Notes: generated by a model not told the origin, from the letters alone. Counted from the first letter of the stretch, positions 1 through 5,823 are shown. The stretch is DNA of 6,251 bases from Pseudomonadota bacterium (GCA_030271565.1 JARXKR010000073.1:3380-9630); one strand, 5' to 3'. Translations and numbers: made by a program.

Positions 1-100
1 GGTCACCGCGCAGGAAGGCAACAAGCTCGAAATCGAGTTCGAGACCGCCGGGGCCAAGCGGGTGATCGATAGCTTTGTGAAGTTGGCGGAGGAACTGTGA
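1..100 (+). CDS. uvrD: C-terminal end of a UvrD/PcrA-type ATP-dependent DNA helicase (partial)
   Basis: Reading from base 2 gives 32 codons ending in TGA at 98-100. The peptide contains QEGNKLEIEFETAG followed by AKRVIDSFVKLAEEL. This looks like the small Tudor-like beta domain that ends UvrD/PcrA helicases, usually of the form 'FGxGxV...EGNKLxIxFxxAGxKxVxxSFV'. In that family the domain follows the superfamily 1 helicase core and helps contact protein partners such as RNA polymerase. The helicase unwinds DNA 3'-5' in nucleotide excision repair and mismatch repair. None of the helicase motifs are inside the window, so the assignment rests on this tail alone. The gene runs toward the RhlE-type helicase gene, with 35 bp between the two stop codons. 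Confidence 0.7.
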   Translation, partial: VTAQEGNKLEIEFETAGAKRVIDSFVKLAEEL

Positions 101-120
101 GGGCGTTTTCTCGACCAGGG

Positions 121-134
121 CCGGGATTGCCCGG
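121..134. terminator. Weak stem-loop between the convergent helicase genes
   Basis: CCGGG (121-125), a four-base ATTG loop and CCCGG (130-134) form a short GC-rich hairpin in the 35-bp gap between the two convergent stop codons. It could slow polymerase in both directions. There is no T-tract of note on either side; the T-rich stretch at 106-109 lies some 12 bp beyond the stem. It is therefore only a possible weak bidirectional terminator. Confidence 0.3.
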
Positions 135-135
135 G

Positions 136-1563
136 TTAGAGTGCCGAAACGCCCAGGAAGCCAGGCACCGGCCCGTTCCAGATACCGTCATCGTCGCTGC
201 CGCTGTCTTCGCGGCGCGGTGCTGACTTGGCAGGTGCGGCACGGGTCTTCGGCTCGGCGCGCGGCTTTGGTTCGCTGCGTGGCTGCGGCGCAGCGCGGGC
301 TGCCGGTTCTTCCGCCACCGGGGCATCGGCCCGCTTTGGCCGGTCCTCGCGCGGCTTGCGTTCGGCGTGCGGCTTGGCTTCGCGCCTGGGTGCTTCGGCC
401 GCCACTTCGGCAACGCGGGCAGGCCGCTCGGCCCTGGCGCTCGCCCCGCCCAGTTCGTAAACCGGGATCTGCATTCCGGTCAGCTTTTCGACATTGCCGA
501 TCGCTTCGGCGTCTTCGGGGGCGACCAGGGTGAAGGCTTTGCCCGTTGCTCCGGCGCGGCCGGTGCGGCCGATCCGGTGGATATAGTCATCGGGGTGCCA
601 CGGCGTGTCGAAGTTGAACACATGGCTCACCCCCTTCACGTCGAGCCCGCGCGCCGCGACGTCCGAGCAGCACAGGATATTGACCGTCCCGGCCTTGAAC
701 CGGTCGAGCTCGGCGATCCGCGCTGGCTGATCCATGTCGCCGTGGATCTCGCCCGCCGAAAAGCCCTTTTGCTTGAGCGTCTTGGCCAGATCGCGCACGG
801 TGGTCTTGCGATTGCAGAAGATCATCGCGGTCTTGACGTCGGCATTGCGTAGCAGTTCGATCAGCACATCGCGCTTCACCCGTGACGAGGCGACCAACAC
901 CTTGTGCTGGGCAATGTTGATATTCGCGGTGGCCGGGCGGGCCACTTCGATATATTTGGGATTGCTCAGGAACTTGTCGGCCAGTTTCTTGATCGGCGGC
1001 GGCATCGTGGCGCTGAACAGCAAGGTCTGGCGGGTCGCGGGAAGCTTTGAGCAGATCGTTTCGATATCGGGGATGAAGCCCATGTCGAGCATGCGGTCGG
1101 CTTCGTCGATGACCAGCAAGTCGCAGCCGGTCAGCAGGATCTTGCCGCGCTCGAACAGGTCCATCAACCGGCCCGGGGTGGCGATCAGCACGTCGACCCC
1201 GTCCTTCAGCGCCTTGACCTGATCGCCCATCTGCACACCGCCGATCAGCAGTGCCAACTTGAGATCGTGGTTGACGCCATAGAGCCTGAACTCTTCGGCC
1301 ACCTGCGCGGCCAGCTCGCGGGTCGGCTCAAGGATCAGGCTGCGCGGCATCAGCGCGCGGCGGCGGCCGTGCGACAGGATGTCGATCATCGGCAACACGA
1401 AGCTGCCGGTCTTGCCGGTCCCGGTCTGGGCCACGCCGATGATGTCGCGCATCATCAGCACGCTGGGGATCGCCTGCGCCTGGATTGGGGTTGGGGTATC
1501 GTAGCCCTTGGCGGTAACCGCGGCGAGCAACTCGTCTGACAGGCCGAGATCGGCGAATTTCAT
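136..1563 (-). CDS. rhlE: DEAD-box ATP-dependent RNA helicase, RhlE type
   Basis: This 475-residue protein has every hallmark of a DEAD-box RNA helicase. The Q motif is at 20-28 (Q28, with the upstream aromatic F3 exactly 17 residues before it). Motif I is AQTGTGKT (45-52), Ia is PTRELA (80-85), Ib is TPGR (129-132), II is DEAD (153-156) and III is SAT (184-186). Motif IV lies around 247-253, V is DVAARGLD (301-308) and VI is HRIGRTGRAG (329-338). These cover both RecA-like lobes, so the enzyme should be active. Such proteins use ATP to remodel short RNA duplexes in ribosome assembly and RNA decay, often in the cold. The tail from about 376 to 458 is a low-complexity Arg/Ala/Pro/Glu/Lys region with EPKPRAEPKTR-like repeats, probably a disordered RNA-binding arm. 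An aromatic/hydrophobic end (GIWNGPVPGFLGVSAL) follows it. The start is set by F3 and the Q motif, and GAAGAA about 6 bases upstream is a possible Shine-Dalgarno. Within the family, RhlE is the best fit, but SrmB/CsdA-like naming cannot be fully excluded. Confidence 0.93.
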   Translation of the reverse strand: MKFADLGLSDELLAAVTAKGYDTPTPIQAQAIPSVLMMRDIIGVAQTGTGKTGSFVLPMIDILSHGRRRALMPRSLILEPTRELAAQVAEEFRLYGVNHDLKLALLIGGVQMGDQVKALKDGVDVLIATPGRLMDLFERGKILLTGCDLLVIDEADRMLDMGFIPDIETICSKLPATRQTLLFSATMPPPIKKLADKFLSNPKYIEVARPATANINIAQHKVLVASSRVKRDVLIELLRNADVKTAMIFCNRKTTVRDLAKTLKQKGFSAGEIHGDMDQPARIAELDRFKAGTVNILCCSDVAARGLDVKGVSHVFNFDTPWHPDDYIHRIGRTGRAGATGKAFTLVAPEDAEAIGNVEKLTGMQIPVYELGGASARAERPARVAEVAAEAPRREAKPHAERKPREDRPKRADAPVAEEPAARAAPQPRSEPKPRAEPKTRAAPAKSAPRREDSGSDDDGIWNGPVPGFLGVSAL

Positions 1564-1629
1564 ACAGTTTCTTCGATGATAGGAGAAGGCGTTTCGCGGC
1601 GCCTGCGCTGGCAGGTACCGAACAGCCGC

Positions 1630-1659
1630 GCCCTAGTCCCATTCAGGCTGCAGAGTCAA
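1630..1659 (-). promoter_or_regulatory. Possible promoter of the RhlE-type helicase gene
   Basis: On the minus strand TTGACT (1654-1659) matches the -35 consensus at five of six positions. About 18 bp further is TAGGGC (1630-1635), a poor -10 that keeps only the initial TA. If real, it would give a leader of roughly 60 nt before the helicase start. Long leaders are common for cold-regulated RNA helicases, but nothing here proves that. The -35 is the convincing half. Confidence 0.25.
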
Positions 1660-1697
1660 GGAATCGCGCGGGTAGTCGTCGGCCCGCGCCGGTGTGA

Positions 1698-2204
1698 TCA
1701 GTCGCCGGCCGCGACGAGTTGCTTGAACCCGCTGACCTGGCAGCTCGTGCCGGAGCGCGAAAGCAGTTCGTCGCGGCTGATGCAGACCTGACCGTCAACG
1801 TTGCGCTTGACGATAAAGCCCGAATAGAATTCGCGAGCCTGGCAGCCCTTTTTCAGCCGGGCGGTGAACAGCCGGTTATCGCGAAGGATCAGCAGCAGGC
1901 GGTCTTCGCTGAGCGGTTGGACCCCGGCGATTGCGCCCAAAGGCAGGCACTTGCCGGCCTTGCGTTCGACAAAATGCGGCTCCGCGCCGGCATCAGCTCC
2001 CTCGGCAACGAAATTGGCAACATCGGGCAACGGCGCGGGTCGCGGATTGATCCGGATCGTCACGCGCTGCTCGATGCTGACCTGCTGCGCGACCGGTTCC
2101 GCGATCGGCAGTGGCGAGCGGGCGGCCGGGGCCTGCTGCTCGACCGCCATGGCGGCGGGGAACAGCAACGCGAGCGGAGCCAGAAGTTGCACGGCGGATG
2201 TCAT
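1698..2204 (-). CDS. Small exported four-cysteine protein of unknown function
   Basis: I do not recognise a characterised family. From ATG at 2202-2204 the product is 168 residues. It begins with a signal-peptide-like stretch (hydrophobic residues about 5-19, cleavage expected after the AMA at 18-20), so the protein is probably periplasmic. The mature part starts with a Pro/Ala/Gln-rich linker (about 21-75). A compact C-terminal domain follows with four cysteines (C86, C121, C141, C155), an EDRLLLILRDNRLFTARL strand pair and FYSGFIVKRN. The even number of cysteines in an exported protein suggests two disulfides. The reading frame continues upstream to GTG at 2235-2237, which would add 11 residues including one Arg. 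I prefer the ATG because the extra codons (AGA, CTA, TTG, CAA) are rare in such GC-rich DNA. Neither start has a strong ribosome binding site. The product resembles small cysteine-containing hypothetical proteins common in sphingomonads (from memory). It is transcribed away from the FAD oxidoreductase gene. Confidence 0.75.
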   Translation of the reverse strand: MTSAVQLLAPLALLFPAAMAVEQQAPAARSPLPIAEPVAQQVSIEQRVTIRINPRPAPLPDVANFVAEGADAGAEPHFVERKAGKCLPLGAIAGVQPLSEDRLLLILRDNRLFTARLKKGCQAREFYSGFIVKRNVDGQVCISRDELLSRSGTSCQVSGFKQLVAAGD

Positions 2205-2310
2205 GACAGCGTTGATTAGCCCCAATCTTTGAACCACCGCTTAACCCGAAGCGCGAGCCATGCAAAGCGGGCTGGTCTCGCGACGCTGCGTTGTGCCATA
2301 GGGTGCGGCA

Positions 2311-3753
2311 ATGTCCGGCCCCGACCAACCGTTCCTGTCCGCCGCCACCGATCTGCTCGGGCCGCGCGGGCTGACTACGGATCCCGAACTGATGGCGCCG
2401 TGGCTGACCGATTGGCGCGGACGTTACACCGGGCAAGCCTGCGCCCTCGCCTCACCCGCCAACACGGCCGAAGTAGCGGCTATCGCCGCGCTATGTGCGC
2501 GCCACGGCGTCGCTATCGTGCCTCAAGGCGGCAACAGCGGAATGTCGGGCGGGGCAACGCCGGATGGCAGCGGGCGGGCGTTGCTGCTCTCGCTGCGACG
2601 ATTGAACACGATCGGTGCGATCGATACGGCGGCGAGGCAAGTCACCTGCGGTGCGGGCGTGGTGCTGCAGACCCTCCACGAAGCTGCTGAAAACGTGGGG
2701 CTGCGCTTTCCGCTGACCCTGGGCGGCAAAGGCTCCGCCACTGTCGGCGGACTGATCTCGACCAACGCCGGGGGCAGCCAGGTGCTGCGCCATGGCTCGA
2801 TGCGCGCGCAGGTGCTCGGGCTCGAAGCGGTATTGGCCGACGGCACAACCTGGTCCGCGCTAACCCCGCTCAAGAAGGACAACCGCGGCTTCGATTTGAA
2901 GCAAATATTCATCGGCTCCGAAGGCACGCTTGGGATCGTTACGGCGGCGACGTTGAAGCTCGAACCGGCGGTGGCGCAGCGCACCGTGGTCTGGGCCGGC
3001 CTCGCCAGCATCCAGCATGCCCGCCGCCTGCTGCTGATGGTCGAGCTTGCGCTGGGAGATGCACTCGAAGGCTTCGAAGTGTTGCCGCAGAACTGCCTCG
3101 CCGCGGTGCTGGCGAATGTCGCGGGCGCACGTGCGCCGCTGACCGAACCGCATGCCTGGCATGCGCTGATCGAACTGGTCAGCAGCGATCCGGCTGCGGA
3201 CCTTCAGGGGCTGGCCGAGCACATGCTCGCCGACGCACTCTCGGGCGGCGTGATCGAAGACGCGACCATTGCCGCATCCGAAGCCCAGGCCGATGCGTTT
3301 TGGACCTTGCGCGAATCGATCTCCGGCGCGCTGCGAGCCAAAGGCACGGCGGTACAGCACGATATCTCGGTCCCGGTAGCGCAAATGGCCGACTTCGTGA
3401 CTGCGGCCATTCCCGCCGTCGAACTGGCCTGGCCCGGTTGCCGCGCTTTTGCGTTCGGTCACCTGGGCGACGGCAACGTCCATTTCCACGTCACCGCCCC
3501 GCCCGGCGCGGTGCGCGGTGAATGGGAACAGGCTCAGGGCAAGGCCGTCAGCCGGATGGTGCACGATCTGGTAACCCAGTGGAACGGTTCGATCTCGGCA
3601 GAGCATGGCATCGGTCAGATGAAGCGCGACGAACTGGCGCGGCTCGGCGATCCGGTCGCGCTCGACCTTCTGGGGCGGGTCAAGCAGGCGCTCGATCCGC
3701 AGGGCCTGCTCAATCCGGGCAAGCTTCTTGCGCCGCGCGGCGGCAACGCTTAA
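2311..3753 (+). CDS. FAD-linked 2-hydroxyacid dehydrogenase (D-2-hydroxyglutarate / D-lactate / glycolate family)
   Basis: This 480-residue flavoprotein has the normal length and full architecture of the GlcD/D-LDH/D2HGDH group. The N-terminal FAD-binding half (about 40-220) carries the pyrophosphate loop PQGGNSGMSGGATP (71-84). It also has GSATVGGLISTNAGG (141-155) with RHGSMR (160-165), and IGSEGTLGIVT (201-211). The C-terminal oxidase domain shows WTLRESI (331-337; R334 is the likely substrate-carboxylate arginine) and the metal/active-site segment GHLGDGNVHFH (383-393; H384 and H391). SAEHGIGQMKRDEL (429-442; E431, H432) and the closing LDPQGLLNPGKLL (461-473) complete it. Family members oxidise a D-2-hydroxy acid to the 2-keto acid and pass electrons to a quinone, cytochrome or ETF. 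The KDNRGFDLKQIFIGSEG stretch (189-205) is closest to D-2-hydroxyglutarate dehydrogenases as I remember them, but the substrate cannot be fixed from sequence. No signal peptide or membrane segment is visible. The ATG start has only a weak AGGG upstream. SapC follows after 61 bp. Confidence 0.92.
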   Translation: MSGPDQPFLSAATDLLGPRGLTTDPELMAPWLTDWRGRYTGQACALASPANTAEVAAIAALCARHGVAIVPQGGNSGMSGGATPDGSGRALLLSLRRLNTIGAIDTAARQVTCGAGVVLQTLHEAAENVGLRFPLTLGGKGSATVGGLISTNAGGSQVLRHGSMRAQVLGLEAVLADGTTWSALTPLKKDNRGFDLKQIFIGSEGTLGIVTAATLKLEPAVAQRTVVWAGLASIQHARRLLLMVELALGDALEGFEVLPQNCLAAVLANVAGARAPLTEPHAWHALIELVSSDPAADLQGLAEHMLADALSGGVIEDATIAASEAQADAFWTLRESISGALRAKGTAVQHDISVPVAQMADFVTAAIPAVELAWPGCRAFAFGHLGDGNVHFHVTAPPGAVRGEWEQAQGKAVSRMVHDLVTQWNGSISAEHGIGQMKRDELARLGDPVALDLLGRVKQALDPQGLLNPGKLLAPRGGNA

Positions 3754-3754
3754 A

Positions 3755-3783
3755 GGCGCGGGTTCGCGCCGGAACCTGCCGGC
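3755..3783 (+). other. Two overlapping small hairpins just after the FAD oxidoreductase stop codon
   Basis: GGCGCG-GGTT-CGCGCC (3755-3770) begins one base after the TAA. GCCGG-AACCTG-CCGGC (3768-3783) shares three bases with it, so the two stems cannot both form fully. No T-tract follows either stem, so this is not a classical terminator. It may stabilise the upstream mRNA end or attenuate transcription into sapC. Confidence 0.4.
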
Positions 3784-3797
3784 TAGAACTGTTTCTA
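3784..3797. repeat. Short inverted repeat TAGAA-CTGT-TTCTA upstream of sapC
   Basis: A perfect 5+4+5 base inverted repeat sits five bases before the SapC Shine-Dalgarno. It is AT-rich in an otherwise GC-rich gap. It could be a small operator, or TAGAAC/TCTAAA could serve as a -10 element. It is short enough to occur by chance. Confidence 0.3.
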
Positions 3798-3802
3798 AAC
3801 CC

Positions 3803-3808
3803 GGAGAG
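3803..3808 (+). promoter_or_regulatory. Shine-Dalgarno of the SapC gene
   Basis: GGAGAG lies 8 bases (from the core GGAG) before ATG at 3815. It decides the start codon. The same frame is open further upstream to 3728, but that extension overlaps the FAD oxidoreductase gene and has no such site. Confidence 0.75.
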
Positions 3809-3814
3809 TTACCC

Positions 3815-4588
3815 ATGGCCAGCGCGCCGCAAGCCGCCAATTTGCCGATGTTTTACAAAGACCTGATGCCGCTCAACAGCCGCGATCATGCAACCTGGAG
3901 CGCCCGGTCGACCGAAAATGCGACCTGGATCGTCGGTCAGCATGCGATTCCGCTGACTGCGGAAGAATTCATTCATGCCTCGCGCACTTATCCGATCGTG
4001 TTTTCGGTCGCCGATCAGCCGGTGCCGCTGGCGCTGATGGGGCTGAACGAAGGGGTCAACACTTTCTTCGACGATTCGGGCAAGCTGAGCGAGAACGTCT
4101 ACGTTCCGGCTTATGCCCGCCGTTATCCGTTCATGCTCGCCAAGCTCACCCCGGAGAGCGAAGAACTGTCACTGTGCTTCGACCCGACCAGCGATCTGGT
4201 TGGCGAGTTCGATGAGGGCAACAAGCTGTTCGATGGCGAAAATCCCAGCGAATCGTGCCAGGCGACGCTCGAGTTCTGCCGCAATTTCGAGGAAGCGGGC
4301 TTCCGCACCACCTCGTTCGTCGAAGAGTTGGTCAAGCATGACCTGCTGATGGACGGCGAAGTTTCGATCCAGCAGGCCGGCAACGATCAACCGTTCATCT
4401 ATCGCGGGTTCAAGATGATCGACCAGGAAAAGCTGCGCGATCTGCGCGGCGATGTGCTGCGCACGATGAACCAGAGCGGCATGCTCGCGCTGATTTTCGC
4501 GCAGCTGTTCAGCCTTGAACACATGAGCGAAGTATTCGCGCGTCAGGTCCAGCAGGGCAAGGGCCCGATTCCCGCCTTGCCTACCTGA
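3815..4588 (+). CDS. SapC-family protein
   Basis: The 257-residue product matches the size and pattern of the SapC family (Pfam PF07277, about 250 residues). The N-terminal region (about 35-65) has the form NATWIVGQHAIPLTAEEF ... YPIVF, then MGLNEGVNTFFDDSG (75-89), YVPAYARRYPF (96-106) and LCFD (120-123). NKLFDGENPSES (136-147) follows, and a C-terminal half has GFKMIDQEKLRDL (198-210) and a helical LALIFAQLFSLEHM (224-237). There is no signal peptide or obvious membrane helix. The family name comes from a Campylobacter fetus surface-layer locus, and the biochemical role is unknown. In alphaproteobacteria (from memory) SapC genes often sit beside TonB-dependent receptors, tryptophan-halogenase-like and cupin-like genes. 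None is present here, so this is an isolated copy. It may be read through from the upstream FAD oxidoreductase gene or from its own start in the 61-bp gap. A strong stem-loop closes the unit 18 bases after its stop. Confidence 0.88.
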   Translation: MASAPQAANLPMFYKDLMPLNSRDHATWSARSTENATWIVGQHAIPLTAEEFIHASRTYPIVFSVADQPVPLALMGLNEGVNTFFDDSGKLSENVYVPAYARRYPFMLAKLTPESEELSLCFDPTSDLVGEFDEGNKLFDGENPSESCQATLEFCRNFEEAGFRTTSFVEELVKHDLLMDGEVSIQQAGNDQPFIYRGFKMIDQEKLRDLRGDVLRTMNQSGMLALIFAQLFSLEHMSEVFARQVQQGKGPIPALPT

Positions 4589-4606
4589 TTCGCTTGAGAA
4601 TTAACC

Positions 4607-4642
4607 AATGGCGCGGTTCCCGAATGCCGGAATCGCGCCATT
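4607..4642 (+). terminator. Stem-loop terminator of the SapC transcript
   Basis: A 14-bp stem (AATGGCGCGGTTCC at 4607-4620 with GGAATCGCGCCATT at 4629-4642, one G-U pair) encloses an 8-base loop. It begins 18 bases after the SapC stop. Only a short CGTTT run follows, a weak T-tract as is usual in this group. It separates SapC from the downstream small-RNA candidate. Confidence 0.75.
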
Positions 4643-4666
4643 CGTTTGACCCGTCGATTAGATTAC

Positions 4667-4695
4667 TTGCATCGCCGCACAGGCGTGCTTATCTT
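4667..4695 (+). promoter_or_regulatory. Candidate promoter of the small RNA
   Basis: TTGCAT (4667-4672) and TATCTT (4690-4695) are separated by 17 bp, the ideal sigma-70 spacing. They match the consensus at three and four of six positions. Transcription would begin near 4701-4702. The match is modest, but the element stands downstream of one terminator and upstream of another, where an independent start is needed. Confidence 0.4.
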
Positions 4696-4701
4696 TGGAC
4701 A

Positions 4702-4805
4702 GTCCTGCCGTGCTGCCCTCATGGCGCGGTTGGGCTTGGTGCACTTCGGTGCACCTCCTCCCTGAACCTCGGCCACCTCGTGCGAATAGCACGGGGTGGT
4801 TTTTT
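4702..4805 (+). ncRNA. Candidate small RNA with an exposed anti-Shine-Dalgarno motif
   Basis: The region is flanked by the SapC terminator on the left and ends in its own intrinsic terminator, so a separate short transcript of about 100 nt is implied. Inside are three hairpins. The first is a 5' stem formed by CCGTGCTG with TGGCGCGG (about 4708-4729, with G-U pairs). The second is a perfect 7-bp stem GGTGCAC-TTCG-GTGCACC (4738-4755) capped by the very stable UUCG tetraloop. The third is the terminator stem (4773-4799). Between the second and third lies CCTCCTCCC (4754-4762), complementary to the Shine-Dalgarno consensus and largely unpaired. Alphaproteobacteria have families of small RNAs with this motif (CcsR/'cuckoo' type), which suggests a trans-acting translational regulator. 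I checked it by eye against 4.5S, 6S, tmRNA and RNase P hallmarks and saw none. The 5' end is inferred from the promoter guess. Confidence 0.6.
4773..4805 (+). terminator. Strong intrinsic terminator ending the small RNA
   Basis: An 11-bp stem (CCACCTCGTGC at 4773-4783 with GCACGGGGTGG at 4789-4799, one G-U pair) with a GAATA loop is followed directly by six T residues (4800-4805). It is clearly oriented to the plus strand. The minus-strand side has no T-tract. The last two T residues are also part of the stop codon of the convergent amidohydrolase gene. Confidence 0.9.
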
Positions 4806-5760
4806 ATTCGGCAGCGCTGGCCCAGGGCTCGCCGCTGCGCAGCTGGCCGAGTTCAGCGACTTGACCCGCGAGCCGCCGGACCAGCCCAGCGAGCAGCCCG
4901 GCCATCGCCGCAAAGCCGCTGCCGGGTTCGACCAGCCCCGGATCGAGGTAGCTCGACCGGTCGATCTCCACCTGCAAGGCGTGCAACCCGGCAGCGGGAT
5001 CGGCGTGGCGTTCCAGCACATAGCCCCCGGCATAAGGCCGGTTGTGCGCCGCGCCGCGCCGCATCTCTGCAAAATAACCGAAGCAGCTGCCGACCAAGGC
5101 ACCGCTGCACGATGCCCCGAAGCGATCGCCCAGCACGAAATCGGGCGCGGGCTGACCGCCGCGAAAGCCGAGCGGCGGCATCGAGTGCAGGTCGATCAGC
5201 AAGGCCGCGCCCCAGCGGTTGCGCAGCCCCGCCAGCGTCTCGGCCAAGCAGGCGTGGTAGGGTTCGTGGATCGAACCAATCCGCGCGGCGAGGTCTTCGT
5301 GATCGTGGCGGCGCTTCCACAGCTCGCCCAGCCCGGGCAAGCGGCGCGGAATGAGGCCAAGGCCGCTGCGCACGCGCATCCCCGGGGTATAGCTGCCGAC
5401 ATTTTCGGGGTGGCCGCGCGCGAACATGTCCCAATCGACATCGTCGGTCGCGCGGTTGAGGTCGATCATCGCGCGCGGGGCGTGCGCCACGAGCAGCGCC
5501 GCGCCGGTTTCGCGGGCGACTTGCTCGGCCAGCCGGTCGACATAGCGATCTTCGAGTTTGAGCGTAGCGAAGCGCGGATGACGCATCCGCTCAAGCAGGC
5601 TGCCGGGGTAAGCGCGTCCGGCATGCGGCACTGCGATCAACAACGGCAAGGCCGACGGACGCGGCGCGATCAGCGAGAAGGCCGGGATGCCGTTGCTTCC
5701 CGGGATCGTTCCGCCCTGATGCCGCGACGAATCGCCCGCTTGCCCGCTTGTCTCGTCCAT
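4804..5760 (-). CDS. N-formylglutamate amidohydrolase family protein
   Basis: This 318-residue protein carries the signature segments of the N-formylglutamate amidohydrolase (FGase, PF05013) family. They are PHAGRAYP (45-52), LEDRYVDRL (69-77), RAMIDLNR (96-103), LIDLHSMPP (188-196), GDRFG (211-215), RPYAGGYVLERH (241-252) and LQVEIDRSSYLD (262-273). The conserved His, Asp and Glu residues in these blocks fit a metal-dependent hydrolase. The classical reaction is N-formyl-L-glutamate plus water to glutamate plus formate, the last step of one histidine-degradation route (HutG). No other hut gene is nearby, so the true substrate is open. No signal peptide is seen. The first 25 residues are Gly/Ser-rich and poorly conserved in type, so the real start could be slightly later, but no better ATG exists before residue 58. 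The ATG has only a close GAAGG upstream. The gene is divergent from cpdR and convergent with the small RNA. Confidence 0.9.
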   Translation of the reverse strand: MDETSGQAGDSSRHQGGTIPGSNGIPAFSLIAPRPSALPLLIAVPHAGRAYPGSLLERMRHPRFATLKLEDRYVDRLAEQVARETGAALLVAHAPRAMIDLNRATDDVDWDMFARGHPENVGSYTPGMRVRSGLGLIPRRLPGLGELWKRRHDHEDLAARIGSIHEPYHACLAETLAGLRNRWGAALLIDLHSMPPLGFRGGQPAPDFVLGDRFGASCSGALVGSCFGYFAEMRRGAAHNRPYAGGYVLERHADPAAGLHALQVEIDRSSYLDPGLVEPGSGFAAMAGLLAGLVRRLAGQVAELGQLRSGEPWASAAE

Positions 5761-5777
5761 GCCTTCAAGCTGGCCTG

Positions 5778-5794
5778 TGACAGCGCTTGTGTCA
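5778..5794. promoter_or_regulatory. Palindrome TGACA-N7-TGTCA in the divergent control region
   Basis: A perfect 5-bp inverted repeat with a 7-base spacer lies 18 bases upstream of the amidohydrolase start. On the minus strand its near arm is part of TTGACA (5790-5795), an exact -35 consensus. A regulator bound here would block or modulate that promoter. The matching -10 position (CAGCTT, 5767-5772) is poor and would give an almost leaderless transcript. Which protein binds, if any, is unknown. Confidence 0.35.
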
Positions 5795-5823
5795 AAGTAA
5801 GTCAGTTACCAATAAGGGCGAGA

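Noticed and set aside
141..852. Plus-strand open frames opposite the RhlE tail
   Set aside because: They mirror the low-complexity Arg/Pro-rich region of the helicase gene and have no start site or domain.
2205..2237. GTG start for the exported four-cysteine protein
   Set aside because: The added codons are rare types for this DNA and the ATG at 2202-2204 already gives a good signal peptide. It remains possible because the extra residues add a positive charge.
3728..3814. 29-residue N-terminal extension of SapC
   Set aside because: It overlaps the upstream gene, lacks a ribosome binding site and does not resemble the family. The ATG at 3815 has GGAGAG at good spacing.
2860..3840. Minus-strand open frame of 326 codons
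   Set aside because: It lies opposite the well-supported FAD dehydrogenase and shows no family motif.
4702..4805. Housekeeping RNA (4.5S SRP RNA, 6S RNA, tmRNA or RNase P)
   Set aside because: The SRP GGAAG/GNRA core, the long 6S bubble architecture, a tRNA-like end and RNase P conserved blocks are all absent by eye, and the length is short. A covariance-model search would settle it.
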